Positions 1 through 8,389 are shown, counted from the first letter of the stretch. The stretch is 14,182 bases of DNA from Clostridiales bacterium (GCA_012735285.1 JAAYHT010000040.1:1-14182), one strand, 5' to 3'. The notes: generated from the letters alone by a model not told the origin. A program made the numbers and translations.

Positions 1-93
1 CTATATTACCGCCCTGATAACGGGTTAAGCAGAACAATAACACTTCTAAAATCGCAGCTAAGTCATTTTATCAAGTATAGAAAATATATGTAG
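1..93 (+). CDS. C-terminal end of an unrecognised protein (partial, cut by window edge)
   Basis: Frame 1 is open from the first base to a TAG at 91-93 and encodes 30 residues that end in a basic, helical-looking stretch (…LLKSQLSHFIKYRKYM). I do not recognise the family. The case for a real gene tail is indirect: the stop lies only 13 bases before the racemase start, and the racemase ribosome binding site (AGAAGGA, about 92-98) overlaps the stop, the usual arrangement inside an operon. An open frame this short can occur by chance, so confidence is moderate. Confidence 0.5.
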   Translation, partial: LYYRPDNGLSRTITLLKSQLSHFIKYRKYM

Positions 94-106
94 AAGGAAA
101 ATCATT

Positions 107-817
107 ATGTGGAAGAATAAAACTTTAGGGATAATCGGAGGAATGGGACCTCTGGCAACACAGTATTTTTACAAAAAAATCATTGAGCTTACGGATGCCT
201 CTTGCGATCAAGAGCATGTTGATTTAATAATATTAAACCACGCATCTATGCCTGATCGAACTCAACTTATACTATCTAGCCGAACAGATGAACTATATGA
301 AGCGCTACTCTATGATGCTAAAAAGCTCGAATCGCTTTCAGTTGCTGCCATTGCCATACCTTGCAATACATCCCACCTGCTTGTTGATAGATTACAAGAA
401 CAGATTTCTGTTCCTATCATCAATATGATCAAAGAGACTGTTAGGGATCTAAGCAAGGATATCGAGTGTGTAGGCATCCTTGCTACTGATGGTACTATTA
501 AAAGCGGCTTGTACCAACAATCATGCCTTGAAGTAGGTATTAAACCTTATGTACCATCCCCAGAGAAACAGAAGCTGGTAATGAAAATAATTTATGATGG
601 GATTAAAGCTGGCAATGAGATTGACTATAACGATGTTATCAAGATAGAAGGTGAGTTATCAGCAAACGGATGCCAGGCTGCTATAATGGCATGTACGGAA
701 CTTTCCTGTTTCAAGGATATGTACAACCTTCCTAATTACTATATTGATGCTATGGAAGTATTGGCTAAACGATCTATAGAAGCTTGTGGCAAGCGAGTAA
801 AGAGGGAAGTAAAATGA
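107..817 (+). CDS. Aspartate/glutamate racemase family amino-acid racemase
   Basis: This 236-residue protein belongs to the cofactor-independent Asp/Glu racemase superfamily, which interconverts L- and D-amino acids with two cysteines acting as acid and base. Visible hallmarks are the N-terminal GGMGPLAT (residues 11-18), the first catalytic cysteine in IPCNTSH (C86) and the second in MACTELS (C196). The GGMGPLAT form and the length fit the aspartate racemase/RacX branch better than MurI. The substrate cannot be fixed from sequence; aspartate is the first guess. The ATG is preceded by AGAAGGA. The TGA stop overlaps the ATG of the following Mur ligase (ATGA), so the two are probably translationally coupled and may act in one pathway, with the racemase supplying a D-amino acid. 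A separate MurI lies on the opposite strand in this window, so this enzyme is probably not the main source of D-glutamate for peptidoglycan. Confidence 0.88.
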   Translation: MWKNKTLGIIGGMGPLATQYFYKKIIELTDASCDQEHVDLIILNHASMPDRTQLILSSRTDELYEALLYDAKKLESLSVAAIAIPCNTSHLLVDRLQEQISVPIINMIKETVRDLSKDIECVGILATDGTIKSGLYQQSCLEVGIKPYVPSPEKQKLVMKIIYDGIKAGNEIDYNDVIKIEGELSANGCQAAIMACTELSCFKDMYNLPNYYIDAMEVLAKRSIEACGKRVKREVK

Positions 818-2310
818 GGGAACGAAAATTACAGGATTATTTATCAATTCTCGAAGAACAGGCCCTTGTAGAATCCACTTATCTTGGAAAGGATTCACTT
901 AATATGTATGTAAGCTATCTTTCATATAACTCAAAGGATATGAAAGAAGGGGGTTTATTCATCTGTAAAGGAGCTCATTTTTTACCTGAGTACTTAGATG
1001 AGGCTATAGATAAGGGTGCAATTTGCTATATAAGCGAAATTGAATATGATACAAAAAATCCTGATTTTCCGTATATTATAGTATCTGACATCAGACATGC
1101 CATGGCTATTCTAGCAAACTTCTACTACGATGAACCCTGGAAAAAATTAAAGCTCATCGGCATTACTGGCACCAAAGGTAAGTCCACAACCACCTACTAT
1201 ATGAAATATATTCTTGACCACTATCTTAATAGTATGGATAAGCCTGAAAGTGCGATTATATCAAGCATTGAGGTTGATGACGGAGTCATTAAAGAAGAAT
1301 CACATATAACCACACCCGAGGCCCTAATGCTTCAGAGGCACTTTCACAATGCCTTAGAAAGCGGTAAAGAGTACCTTACAATGGAAGTTTCAAGCCAGGC
1401 CTTAAAATATCATAGGACCTTAGGGGTAACATTTGATGTTGCATGTTTTTTAAATATAGGTGAGGATCATATTAGTCCGATTGAACACTGCGACTTTGAC
1501 GACTATTTTGATGCGAAGTTAAAACTTATGAGCCAGTGTAAGGTCGCCTGTGTAAATATTAATTCTAATCATGCCGATGAAATATGCGACTCGGTACTAG
1601 GTGCAAAGCTAATTACTTTCGGCACAGATGAGATGGCTGATATCTATGGCTATAGAATAGTTAAAGAGGCGGATGGAATAAGCTTCATGGTAAGAACTCC
1701 TAAGTTTACTGAACAGTTTAAGATTTCTATGGCCGGTTTTTTTAATGTGGAGAATGCACTGGCTGCTATAGCAATATGCTATGCTTTGGATATTCCAATA
1801 GAAAGCATATATGAAGGGCTTTTAAATGCTAGGGTGCCTGGCAGAATGGAAGTATTTGTAGGTAAGAACAGCAAAACCATAGTTATTGTAGATTATGCCC
1901 ACAATCGCATGAGCTTTGAAAAGCTCTTTACATCTACAATAAAAGAATATCCAGATAAAAAAATAATTGCAATATATGGATGCCCGGGGAAAAAGGCTAT
2001 TGCAAGAAGGCAGGAACTATCTGAAATAGCGGGAAGGTACTCTAAGAAGATATATATCACAGAAGAAGATCCGGGAGAAGAACCCTTACTTGATATCTGT
2101 AATGAGATAGCTAAATATGTTAGAAGGACAGGCTGCCCCTATGAGATAATCCCTGACAGAGAAGAAGCTATTAGAAAGGCAATTGAAGAGGGCGATGGAA
2201 ACACAGTAATTCTCTTAACAGGTAAGGGGAGAGAAACAAGACAAAAAAGAGGAACCGATTATATTGATTGCCCATCCGATGTGGATTATGTATTGAAGTA
2301 TTTAAATTAG
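814..2310 (+). CDS. MurE-like Mur ligase (UDP-N-acetylmuramyl-tripeptide synthetase family)
   Basis: Mur ligases use ATP to join an amino acid to a carboxylate through an acyl-phosphate; MurE adds the third residue of the peptidoglycan stem. This 498-residue protein has the full MurE layout: an N-terminal UDP-MurNAc-binding domain (about 1-110), an ATP-binding central domain with GTKGKST (119-125), MEVSSQAL (190-197), GEDHI (216-220) and a likely carbamylated lysine in DYFDAK (K235), then a C-terminal domain with VDYAHN (359-364). Where meso-diaminopimelate-type MurE has DNPR, this protein reads EDPGEEP (418-424), so the arginine is absent and a DAP substrate is unlikely. GTKGK also occurs in lysine-type MurE enzymes. 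The ATG at 814 is chosen over the in-frame TTG at 784 because AGAGGGAAG lies just before it and it gives the ATGA overlap with the racemase. It could be the cell's MurE or a paralog that adds another, possibly racemised, amino acid. Confidence 0.88.
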   Translation: MRERKLQDYLSILEEQALVESTYLGKDSLNMYVSYLSYNSKDMKEGGLFICKGAHFLPEYLDEAIDKGAICYISEIEYDTKNPDFPYIIVSDIRHAMAILANFYYDEPWKKLKLIGITGTKGKSTTTYYMKYILDHYLNSMDKPESAIISSIEVDDGVIKEESHITTPEALMLQRHFHNALESGKEYLTMEVSSQALKYHRTLGVTFDVACFLNIGEDHISPIEHCDFDDYFDAKLKLMSQCKVACVNINSNHADEICDSVLGAKLITFGTDEMADIYGYRIVKEADGISFMVRTPKFTEQFKISMAGFFNVENALAAIAICYALDIPIESIYEGLLNARVPGRMEVFVGKNSKTIVIVDYAHNRMSFEKLFTSTIKEYPDKKIIAIYGCPGKKAIARRQELSEIAGRYSKKIYITEEDPGEEPLLDICNEIAKYVRRTGCPYEIIPDREEAIRKAIEEGDGNTVILLTGKGRETRQKRGTDYIDCPSDVDYVLKYLN

Positions 2311-2341
2311 AGAGACCATCTTATCCTTTTGGTCTCTCTAA
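2307..2341. terminator. Hairpin between convergent operons, probable bidirectional terminator
   Basis: A perfect 12-bp inverted repeat (TTAGAGAGACCA at 2307-2318, TGGTCTCTCTAA at 2330-2341) encloses an 11-base loop. It contains the TAG stop of the Mur ligase in its left arm and the TAG stop of the minus-strand acidic protein in its right arm, so one structure ends both operons. Neither side has a long T run (AT-rich TTTAAAT follows on the minus strand), so termination efficiency is uncertain. Confidence 0.7.
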
Positions 2342-2967
2342 TAATCTTCATCGGAGAATTCCCCGTCTATTACAGGAAATTCTTTATCTATCAAATTATT
2401 CGCTAAATCATCATCCTCATCATCATCGTCTTCATCAAACAGGTCATCTTCTATTGAATATGAAAACTTAAAAGACAATTCATCTAAAGGATAATCAATG
2501 CTTTCGGAGAAATCATATTCGTATGCCTGTTCTCCCAACTTTTCTAGCCTGTGCAAAGTTAATGCTTCAAGTACAGTTGTATTTATAGTTAATCCATCAG
2601 TTTTATTCTTGCAGATAACAACAGAATCAAAAGCATACCAGGTTCTAAATCTATAAAGTTCATCTATAAGTTGGCGTTTCTGATCCTGATCAGAGGCCTC
2701 TGAAACTAGGTTAAGTAACTGCTGTTGTATTGTTGACACCAGGGTATATAATTCCGTAGCATCATCAGGAATTGCCTTTAAAACATCTTCAAAATAACTG
2801 TCTATTAAATCTTCTAGAATCTCTGGCTCTACTTCTTTTAATATCGTGTGAAAGACTTCATGGGAAATTTCCTCAGGACACTCTAAAAGCTCAGCCATGT
2901 GTTCGAAGTATTCAAATACATCAGGGCTATTAATTTCTAACAGCTCTAAAACTTCCTCTATATTCAT
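2338..2967 (-). CDS. Hypothetical highly acidic protein
   Basis: I do not recognise this 209-residue protein. It has no signal peptide, no membrane segment and no cysteine motif, so it is probably cytoplasmic. Residues 1-110 are leucine- and glutamate-rich and look helical. Residues 111-170 are more mixed. Residues 173-188 form a tract of almost only Asp and Glu (with DEDDDDEDDD), and the C-terminus stays acidic (…SDEDY). A strong ribosome binding site (AAGGAGG) precedes the ATG. It is the last gene of the minus-strand operon, 14 bases after MurI, and its stop sits inside the shared terminator hairpin. The acidic tail could mediate protein or metal binding, but nothing here proves a function. 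Confidence 0.8.
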   Translation of the reverse strand: MNIEEVLELLEINSPDVFEYFEHMAELLECPEEISHEVFHTILKEVEPEILEDLIDSYFEDVLKAIPDDATELYTLVSTIQQQLLNLVSEASDQDQKRQLIDELYRFRTWYAFDSVVICKNKTDGLTINTTVLEALTLHRLEKLGEQAYEYDFSESIDYPLDELSFKFSYSIEDDLFDEDDDDEDDDLANNLIDKEFPVIDGEFSDEDY

Positions 2968-2981
2968 GGTGACCTCCTTAT

Positions 2982-3794
2982 TTACAAGTTTCCATCAAAA
3001 TTTTTAAATGCCACGCGAAACTCAGAAAGTTCGAAAATACGGTTAATCATATTAACGAAGTTCTCCGACAGGTCGCTGGCGTAGAAAGTATTATCAGCTT
3101 CCGCTTTTTCTGCAAATAGATTTTTAGCAGATAATTCATCAATTATACTTTCTACAATTTCTTCAGAAGGATTTACTATCGATATATCTGGGTAGAGTTT
3201 TTCAATGTTCGCTCTAATTAAAGGATAGTGCGTGCATCCCAAAACCAGTGTATCGATCTTATGGTAAGCGATAAAGTGATCTAAGTAGTACTTTATTGTC
3301 AAATCCATGATTTCATTTTCTATAATTCCTTCTTCTATGAGTGGTACTAGTGCGGGGCAAGCTAGAGAATGCAGTTTAAGATCGCTATTTAGCTGATGAA
3401 TTAGCTCTTCAAATGCTTTGCTCTTAATTGTTACCTTTGTTCCAATTATGCCGATACTATTGTTTTTATTACACATTTTTGCAACTTTTTGTGCTGCAGG
3501 TTTTATTATTCCTAGTATTGGAGTATTGGGATATCTTTCTCTAAGGTCATCTAAACAAGTAGAGCTGACCGTATTACAAGCAATGACTATCATCTTTACG
3601 TTCATCTGGATAAGAAAATCCGCGATTTGTGTTGAGAATGTTTTTATTGTTGAAGTTGCCTTAGAACCATAAGGAGTTCTAGCCGTATCACCAAAATATA
3701 TTATTCTCTCTTTGGGTAGGCATTTCATTAGCTGTGCAATACAGGTCAATCCTCCTAGCCCTGAGTCAAAAAAGCCAATTGGTCTGTTATCCAT
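2982..3794 (-). CDS. murI: Glutamate racemase
   Basis: MurI converts L-glutamate to D-glutamate, which MurD adds to the peptidoglycan stem peptide in the cytoplasm. The 270 residues match the family length. Hallmarks are the start GFFDSGLGGL (7-16, with catalytic-site Asp10 and Ser11), FGDTARTPYG (34-43), the first catalytic cysteine in ACNT (C73), the family signature ACPALVPLIEEG (145-156), and the second catalytic cysteine in LGCTHYPL (C187). The start is preceded by AAAGGAA at a suitable distance. The gene lies 27 bases after the KaiC-like/ATP-grasp gene and 14 bases before the acidic-protein gene, so all three are probably transcribed from the promoter at 6454-6482. Confidence 0.96.
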   Translation of the reverse strand: MDNRPIGFFDSGLGGLTCIAQLMKCLPKERIIYFGDTARTPYGSKATSTIKTFSTQIADFLIQMNVKMIVIACNTVSSTCLDDLRERYPNTPILGIIKPAAQKVAKMCNKNNSIGIIGTKVTIKSKAFEELIHQLNSDLKLHSLACPALVPLIEEGIIENEIMDLTIKYYLDHFIAYHKIDTLVLGCTHYPLIRANIEKLYPDISIVNPSEEIVESIIDELSAKNLFAEKAEADNTFYASDLSENFVNMINRIFELSEFRVAFKNFDGNL

Positions 3795-3821
3795 ATATAT
3801 ATTTTTCCTTTCAGTTTACTA

Positions 3822-6398
3822 TTATTCTATATAACATATTGCCTCATTAGAAGCTGAGTTTGCAACAAGATATAGTTTTAATTTAGAAGTATCGTATACT
3901 CTAATAACATCTTTGTAATTTTGTGTAATGTTAGGGATTTGAGAATAAATATTTTCTGTAGAATCAAATATTTCCGGACGATAAATGCTATCTTCGCCTT
4001 GAGAGAAGCTTCTGTCGAAGATTGCCGCATAGAAGATATTTGATTCAACCAAATCTTGGAAGAAGTGGCTTCCAAAAGATAGCTCTGGCATTAGATCGTT
4101 TTCAAAGGAAGTCTCACAGAGCGCACTGACATTGCTGATTTGAGCAAACCGAACCGGTACTCCAAGATCAGGCGAAGATGTTCCCCATCTGCCCGGCCCT
4201 ATGAGCATCAGACTCTTATTGTTATCTTTGGCGTATTTGTTAATCTTTTCAATTTCTCTTGGAATACTGTATTTAGTGTTGTAGGGCAGGTCATAATAGC
4301 CTTTGCCATCAACTATGGCTACCAAATCTATAGGCATGCTAACAGGGCCACCCATAGTTCCCCTCTTTAAATGAAAGAATATTTTATTTTCAGCAACTGT
4401 GGGTATTTCAACGTCCTGCGCTCCTGTACCCTTTGCTTGCAAGGGGCGACATTGTACGAGATTTATAAGGAAGTCACCTTTTTCTGAAAAATTAATTGTA
4501 AATTCAACGTCAACAGGATAGTTATAGTGTTTTTGTATGGTTGAAAGAATTTCACGCAACACTGTAACCAGCTCTTCGTTGTTGATTACAGAGTCACATG
4601 TAGTGAATATGATATCTTTTTCTATTCCTTGTTCACGTAAAATTTCTTCGGCCTCTTTATCATGTTCAATGATTAAACGCTGGTACCATTGTGGAAATTT
4701 TGATACTATATCCTCTAAACGAACGGTTTCAAAATAGTTTTCTTTTAAGTTCAATACATCTATATATTTTTGTGTAAACTTTTTAGTACTAGGTGTCAAT
4801 GAGGGTTTATCCAATGAAGCTATTCTAGGATAATCATTTGATATTCTGTCGACTGCCCTTGTTCCTAAACCCGCAACTATTCTGACCAGCCCTGCGCTGG
4901 CGTCAATATCTTCATTCCAAACATAGGTATTAGTTGAATAGGCCACACCTGCCACACTAGGCATATAGATATCATCGTAGATAGAACCGCTGACACGCTG
5001 TACTAGAATTGACATCTGTTCATCAGCTTTATCCAAGCCCCTACTCTGACGATATACTAAAGCCGATTCATCTAACGCACTGGCATATACTTCTTTAACC
5101 GCTTTTACAAATTCCTCATATCTTTCTTCAAGGGTCCCCTTGTTCACACAGAAGACTGATTCGTACTTACCTGCAAATGCATTACCGAATCCGTCTTCTA
5201 AAAAACTACTGGATCTAACTATTATAGGATTCTGACCGAAATGGTCGAGCATAATTTTAAAATAATCCTGTACTAGTTCCGGAAAGTCCCCATAAATGAG
5301 CTGGCTTTTCAAAGCCCTTGCTGCGAGAAAATAACCTTCGCTGGATTTATGCTCCAACCACAGCTTCCACCAGTTGTTGCTTATAAGAAAGGTATAAAAA
5401 ACACTGGTTCCGATATAGAAGGAATCATGGGGTTCAATATATTTCGAAAGATCAGGCCTGTTATTTTCAATTATTTTCCTGGCAAGGAGCATCCCTGCGG
5501 ATTTCCCTCCGATACTGCCGGAACCGATAAGCCTGTCATTGATATCCAAATAATCCTGTATACTGAAGTATTCTTTAAATAGATTTGCACGCTTTTTATC
5601 TCTTCCAATAAGAATTCTGTAGATCTTATCTTTTATCTCTTCCTGTTTCTTTAGACTTTGATTCTTAGCGCTATTTGCTCTCATAAAGAATAAATCCCAG
5701 TTATCCAGGTTTCGCCTGCCATTGGATAGACCTTTAGCACCCAGCTTAGAATAATATTTGCTTGTACTGATACCATCTTTTAGCGGTACTAGGTCATTTC
5801 CTTCATTATCAGTGAATAGATGGGGAAGATACATAGTATCTGTATGGCGTCTTCCTACTTTAAGTGGGTGGACATACATGCCTTCTTCTGTATCCAAGGC
5901 ATTTATATAGATGTCAGCTGCTTCTCTAACCTGTTGTATTGCCTTGTAGGAGTGTTTTTGACGCATGATGCTGAAGTAAGCTACAGAACCTAATTCTCTA
6001 ATCGAGGGGCAGAGTGCTTTAAAGAAGTTTCTCATCATAAAATCTGCAGCCCACTCAGACTGGAGTTCTGAAAGGTTGTCAAAAATATAGTGGGTTTTAG
6101 GTCCCTCTTTATATATAATTTTATTTACTGTTACAGTAAAGGGTTCAAATCCTAGGTCAGGGTTTATATGAATTATCCGTAAACCATCTTGTTCATCAAG
6201 AAGAGGTGCATGTTCTGCAAAACGGAAATAGATGATATTCCTCCCAGATGCGATTGCTTTTTGAGCATAAGGTCTTACAAAATACATATAGGTTTCTATG
6301 TTAGATATTTGCCATACCACACTTTCACCCAGACGTATTCCTTGCAAAACCTTATCGAGACCTGGTAAACCTGACTCTATTTTCTGCGTTCTAGGCAT
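3822..6398 (-). CDS. KaiC-like/PEP-synthase-type ATP-grasp fusion protein (PEP/pyruvate-binding domain protein)
   Basis: The protein has 858 residues from the ATG at 6398, which follows AAAGGAGAAGG. The frame stays open to 6482, but that lies upstream of the expected transcription start. Residues about 5-190 resemble a RecA/KaiC ATPase: SGLPGLDKVLQG (8-19) is the KaiC-type opening and IFDNLSEL (105-112) matches a Walker B strand, but the P-loop position (24-40) has no GKT/S. Residues about 285-655 look like the ATP-grasp domain of PEP synthase and pyruvate phosphate dikinase, with GGKSAG (297-302), VRSSSFLEDGFGNAFAGKYES (from 394), GLGTRAVDR (510-518) and a closing VQCRPLQ (648-654). The C-terminal part has GPGRWGTSSPDLGVPV (734-749). 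I see no phosphohistidine loop and no PEP-binding barrel, so it should not be called a complete PEP synthase. It may phosphorylate an unknown target or act as a regulator. It is first in the operon with murI. Confidence 0.85.
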   Translation of the reverse strand: MPRTQKIESGLPGLDKVLQGIRLGESVVWQISNIETYMYFVRPYAQKAIASGRNIIYFRFAEHAPLLDEQDGLRIIHINPDLGFEPFTVTVNKIIYKEGPKTHYIFDNLSELQSEWAADFMMRNFFKALCPSIRELGSVAYFSIMRQKHSYKAIQQVREAADIYINALDTEEGMYVHPLKVGRRHTDTMYLPHLFTDNEGNDLVPLKDGISTSKYYSKLGAKGLSNGRRNLDNWDLFFMRANSAKNQSLKKQEEIKDKIYRILIGRDKKRANLFKEYFSIQDYLDINDRLIGSGSIGGKSAGMLLARKIIENNRPDLSKYIEPHDSFYIGTSVFYTFLISNNWWKLWLEHKSSEGYFLAARALKSQLIYGDFPELVQDYFKIMLDHFGQNPIIVRSSSFLEDGFGNAFAGKYESVFCVNKGTLEERYEEFVKAVKEVYASALDESALVYRQSRGLDKADEQMSILVQRVSGSIYDDIYMPSVAGVAYSTNTYVWNEDIDASAGLVRIVAGLGTRAVDRISNDYPRIASLDKPSLTPSTKKFTQKYIDVLNLKENYFETVRLEDIVSKFPQWYQRLIIEHDKEAEEILREQGIEKDIIFTTCDSVINNEELVTVLREILSTIQKHYNYPVDVEFTINFSEKGDFLINLVQCRPLQAKGTGAQDVEIPTVAENKIFFHLKRGTMGGPVSMPIDLVAIVDGKGYYDLPYNTKYSIPREIEKINKYAKDNNKSLMLIGPGRWGTSSPDLGVPVRFAQISNVSALCETSFENDLMPELSFGSHFFQDLVESNIFYAAIFDRSFSQGEDSIYRPEIFDSTENIYSQIPNITQNYKDVIRVYDTSKLKLYLVANSASNEAICYIE

Positions 6399-6453
6399 TG
6401 TGCCTTCTCCTTTCAAATACATGAATAGCTGACAGTCACTTATAGTAGCTTTC

Positions 6454-6482
6454 ATTATAACAACACTGAAATAATACTGCAA
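6454..6482 (-). promoter_or_regulatory. Sigma-A-type promoter for the minus-strand operon
   Basis: Read on the minus strand, TTGCAG (6482-6477) and a perfect TATAAT (6459-6454) are separated by 17 bases. Transcription would start near 6447, about 50 bases before the ATG at 6398. This supports the internal start for the ATP-grasp fusion gene, since the longest open frame would begin inside the -35 box. Confidence 0.75.
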
Positions 6483-6534
6483 TAAATGTTATTGACAAAA
6501 ACTGTTTAAAAGGAGGAGTTTATTCATAACTTTA

Positions 6535-6543
6535 TGGTATAAT
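6535..6543 (+). promoter_or_regulatory. Extended -10 promoter for the pepF-nadK-rluD-like operon
   Basis: TGGTATAAT is a perfect extended -10 element (TGN followed by TATAAT). No good -35 lies 16-18 bases upstream, which is common for extended -10 promoters. Transcription would begin near 6550, about 30 bases before the ATG chosen for pepF. It is divergent from the minus-strand promoter at 6454-6482. Confidence 0.65.
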
Positions 6544-6579
6544 ACAGAATATAAAAGCAAAAAGATGGGAGAGCTTGAT

Positions 6580-8376
6580 ATGAGTAAGAGTATTAAAACC
6601 CGTGATCAGATAGAATCAAAATATAAATGGAATATTGAAGCAATGTATCCCGATGAAAAGGAATGGGAAGAAGACTACAAAAAAGCAGAGGAGTTAGGGG
6701 ATGAATTCTTAAGTTTTGCTGGCCGGCTTTCTGAAAGCCCAGATGTAATGTTAGAAGCCTTTAGATTAAAGGATCAAATCTGGCAGACTGTAGAAAAGGT
6801 ATACGTATATGCTCGCATGAAGAGTGATGAAGATACAAGGGTAGCCAAATATCAATCGATGGTGAATAGATCCCAAGCATTGGTTGCAAGTACAGCAGCA
6901 AAGCTATCGTTTTTTACACCTGAGCTTTTAGAAATCCCAGAAGAAAAACTTTTAGATTATGTTTCCATGTCTGAAGGATTAAAGCTTTATGAACACGTTA
7001 TAAACCAGATATTGCGCATGAAGGCCCATGTCTTATCTAAGGCAGAGGAAAAAATTATAGCCAAATACAGTGAATTAACATCTGCAACAAACGATATTTT
7101 CAACATGATCAATAATGCTGATATCAAGTTTGGTTCAATCGAGGATGAGGATGGTGAACTGGTAGAGCTAACCCATGGAAGGTATATAAGGTTTATGGAA
7201 TCTCCCGTTCGTCGTGTCAGAAAGGATGCCTTCGAACGGCTATATGCAGCTTATGAAGCACAGAAGAATACCCTGGCAACCACGTACAATTACAATACTA
7301 AAACCGATGTGGTGACTTCTAGAATTAGAAACTATTCTTCATCTTTAGAAGCTGCCCTACATGCAGACAACATTAAAACCGAAGTCTATGATAACCTTAT
7401 AGACGTTGTAAATAGAAATTTACCACTTATTCATAGGTATGTAGACCTTCGTAAAGAGGCTCTCAAGCTGGATGAAGTGCATATGTACGACTTGTATGCT
7501 CCTTTAGTAGAAGTTCCAATGGAGGAAATAAAGTATGAGGAGGCCCTGGTAATGGTTGAAGAGGGGCTTACTCCATTAGGAGAAGATTATATTCACAATA
7601 TGAAGAGGGGCTTCGAATCTGGCTGGATCGACGTCTTTGAAAATGAAGGTAAAAGGAGCGGGGCCTATTCCTTCGGCAGTTATGATAGCATGCCATATAT
7701 TCTATTAAACTATAACGGCAGGTTGAAAGATGTATTTACAATAGCTCATGAAATAGGGCACGCGATGCATTCATTTTATACAAGAAAAACCCAACCTTTT
7801 ATTTATGGAGGACATTCAATCTTTACCGCAGAGGTTGCCTCAACAGTAAATGAGAATCTTCTTATGAGAGATCTGCTAGAGAAAGAAGATGACGCTAAAG
7901 TTAAAAAGTATCTCTTAAATATTTATATTGAAGATTTCAGAGCAACAGTATTTAGGCAAACAATGTTTGCGGAGTTTGAGAAAATCACCCATGAAGCAGT
8001 TGAAGCAGGAGAAGTCCTAACTACTGAATGGTTATGCGACAATTATCTTGAGTTAAACAAAAAATACTTCGGTAAAAATATGGTGTACGATCCGCAGATA
8101 AGGATGGAATGGGCAAGAATTCCGCATTTTTACAATGCATTTTATGTTTATAAATATGCTACGGGCTACTCAGCAGCCATAGCTTTATCTGAGAAAATAC
8201 TCACAGAAGGTGAAAGGGCTAGAAACTCCTATATTGAATTCCTTAAATCTGGAGAATCGGATGACCCAATTCCACTATTAAAATTGGCAGGAGTAGATAT
8301 GAGCAAACCGGAACCAATTGAAAAAGCTATGGTAGTATTTGAACAACTATTAGATGAACTAGAAAGGTTGCTGTAA
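6580..8376 (+). CDS. pepF: Oligoendopeptidase F (M3B zinc metallopeptidase)
   Basis: PepF is a cytoplasmic zinc peptidase that cleaves short oligopeptides. The zinc-binding HEIGH lies at residues 390-394 in FTIAHEIGHAMHSFYT. A further glutamate ligand is expected just downstream, in the AEVASTVNE stretch. The N-terminal helical region (KYKWNIEAMYPDEKEWEEDY) and the C-terminal MEWARIPHFYNAFYVYKYATG are typical of the family. The ATG at 6580 is preceded by GGGAGAG with a 6-base spacer and gives 598 residues, close to the usual PepF length; the in-frame ATG at 6565 has no ribosome binding site. It is the first gene of an operon, 13 bases before NAD kinase. The likely role is recycling of peptides from protein turnover or uptake. 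Confidence 0.95.
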   Translation: MSKSIKTRDQIESKYKWNIEAMYPDEKEWEEDYKKAEELGDEFLSFAGRLSESPDVMLEAFRLKDQIWQTVEKVYVYARMKSDEDTRVAKYQSMVNRSQALVASTAAKLSFFTPELLEIPEEKLLDYVSMSEGLKLYEHVINQILRMKAHVLSKAEEKIIAKYSELTSATNDIFNMINNADIKFGSIEDEDGELVELTHGRYIRFMESPVRRVRKDAFERLYAAYEAQKNTLATTYNYNTKTDVVTSRIRNYSSSLEAALHADNIKTEVYDNLIDVVNRNLPLIHRYVDLRKEALKLDEVHMYDLYAPLVEVPMEEIKYEEALVMVEEGLTPLGEDYIHNMKRGFESGWIDVFENEGKRSGAYSFGSYDSMPYILLNYNGRLKDVFTIAHEIGHAMHSFYTRKTQPFIYGGHSIFTAEVASTVNENLLMRDLLEKEDDAKVKKYLLNIYIEDFRATVFRQTMFAEFEKITHEAVEAGEVLTTEWLCDNYLELNKKYFGKNMVYDPQIRMEWARIPHFYNAFYVYKYATGYSAAIALSEKILTEGERARNSYIEFLKSGESDDPIPLLKLAGVDMSKPEPIEKAMVVFEQLLDELERLL

Positions 8377-8389
8377 ACTGAGGGATAAT

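Noticed and set aside
784..813. Upstream in-frame TTG start for the MurE-like ligase
   Set aside because: No ribosome binding site precedes it, and it would overlap the racemase by 34 bases; the ATG at 814 has AGAGGGAAG in front of it and a standard ATGA overlap.
2410..2440. Trinucleotide-rich CAT/CATC tract as a possible slippage repeat
   Set aside because: It simply encodes the Asp/Glu tract on the minus strand, and the units are irregular, with no sign of a recent expansion.
6399..6482. N-terminal extension of the KaiC-like/ATP-grasp gene to 6482
   Set aside because: The extension covers the predicted promoter and transcription start, has no good ribosome binding site, and adds 28 residues before the KaiC-type opening.
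6492..6497. Perfect TTGACA as -35 for pepF
   Set aside because: It lies 40 bases before the TATAAT at 6538, far beyond a usable spacer, and no good -10 is found 16-18 bases after it.
6509..6516. Orphan AAGGAGGAG-like ribosome binding site in the divergent intergenic region
   Set aside because: No start codon lies at 5-10 bases that opens a plausible frame, and it is upstream of the predicted transcription start.
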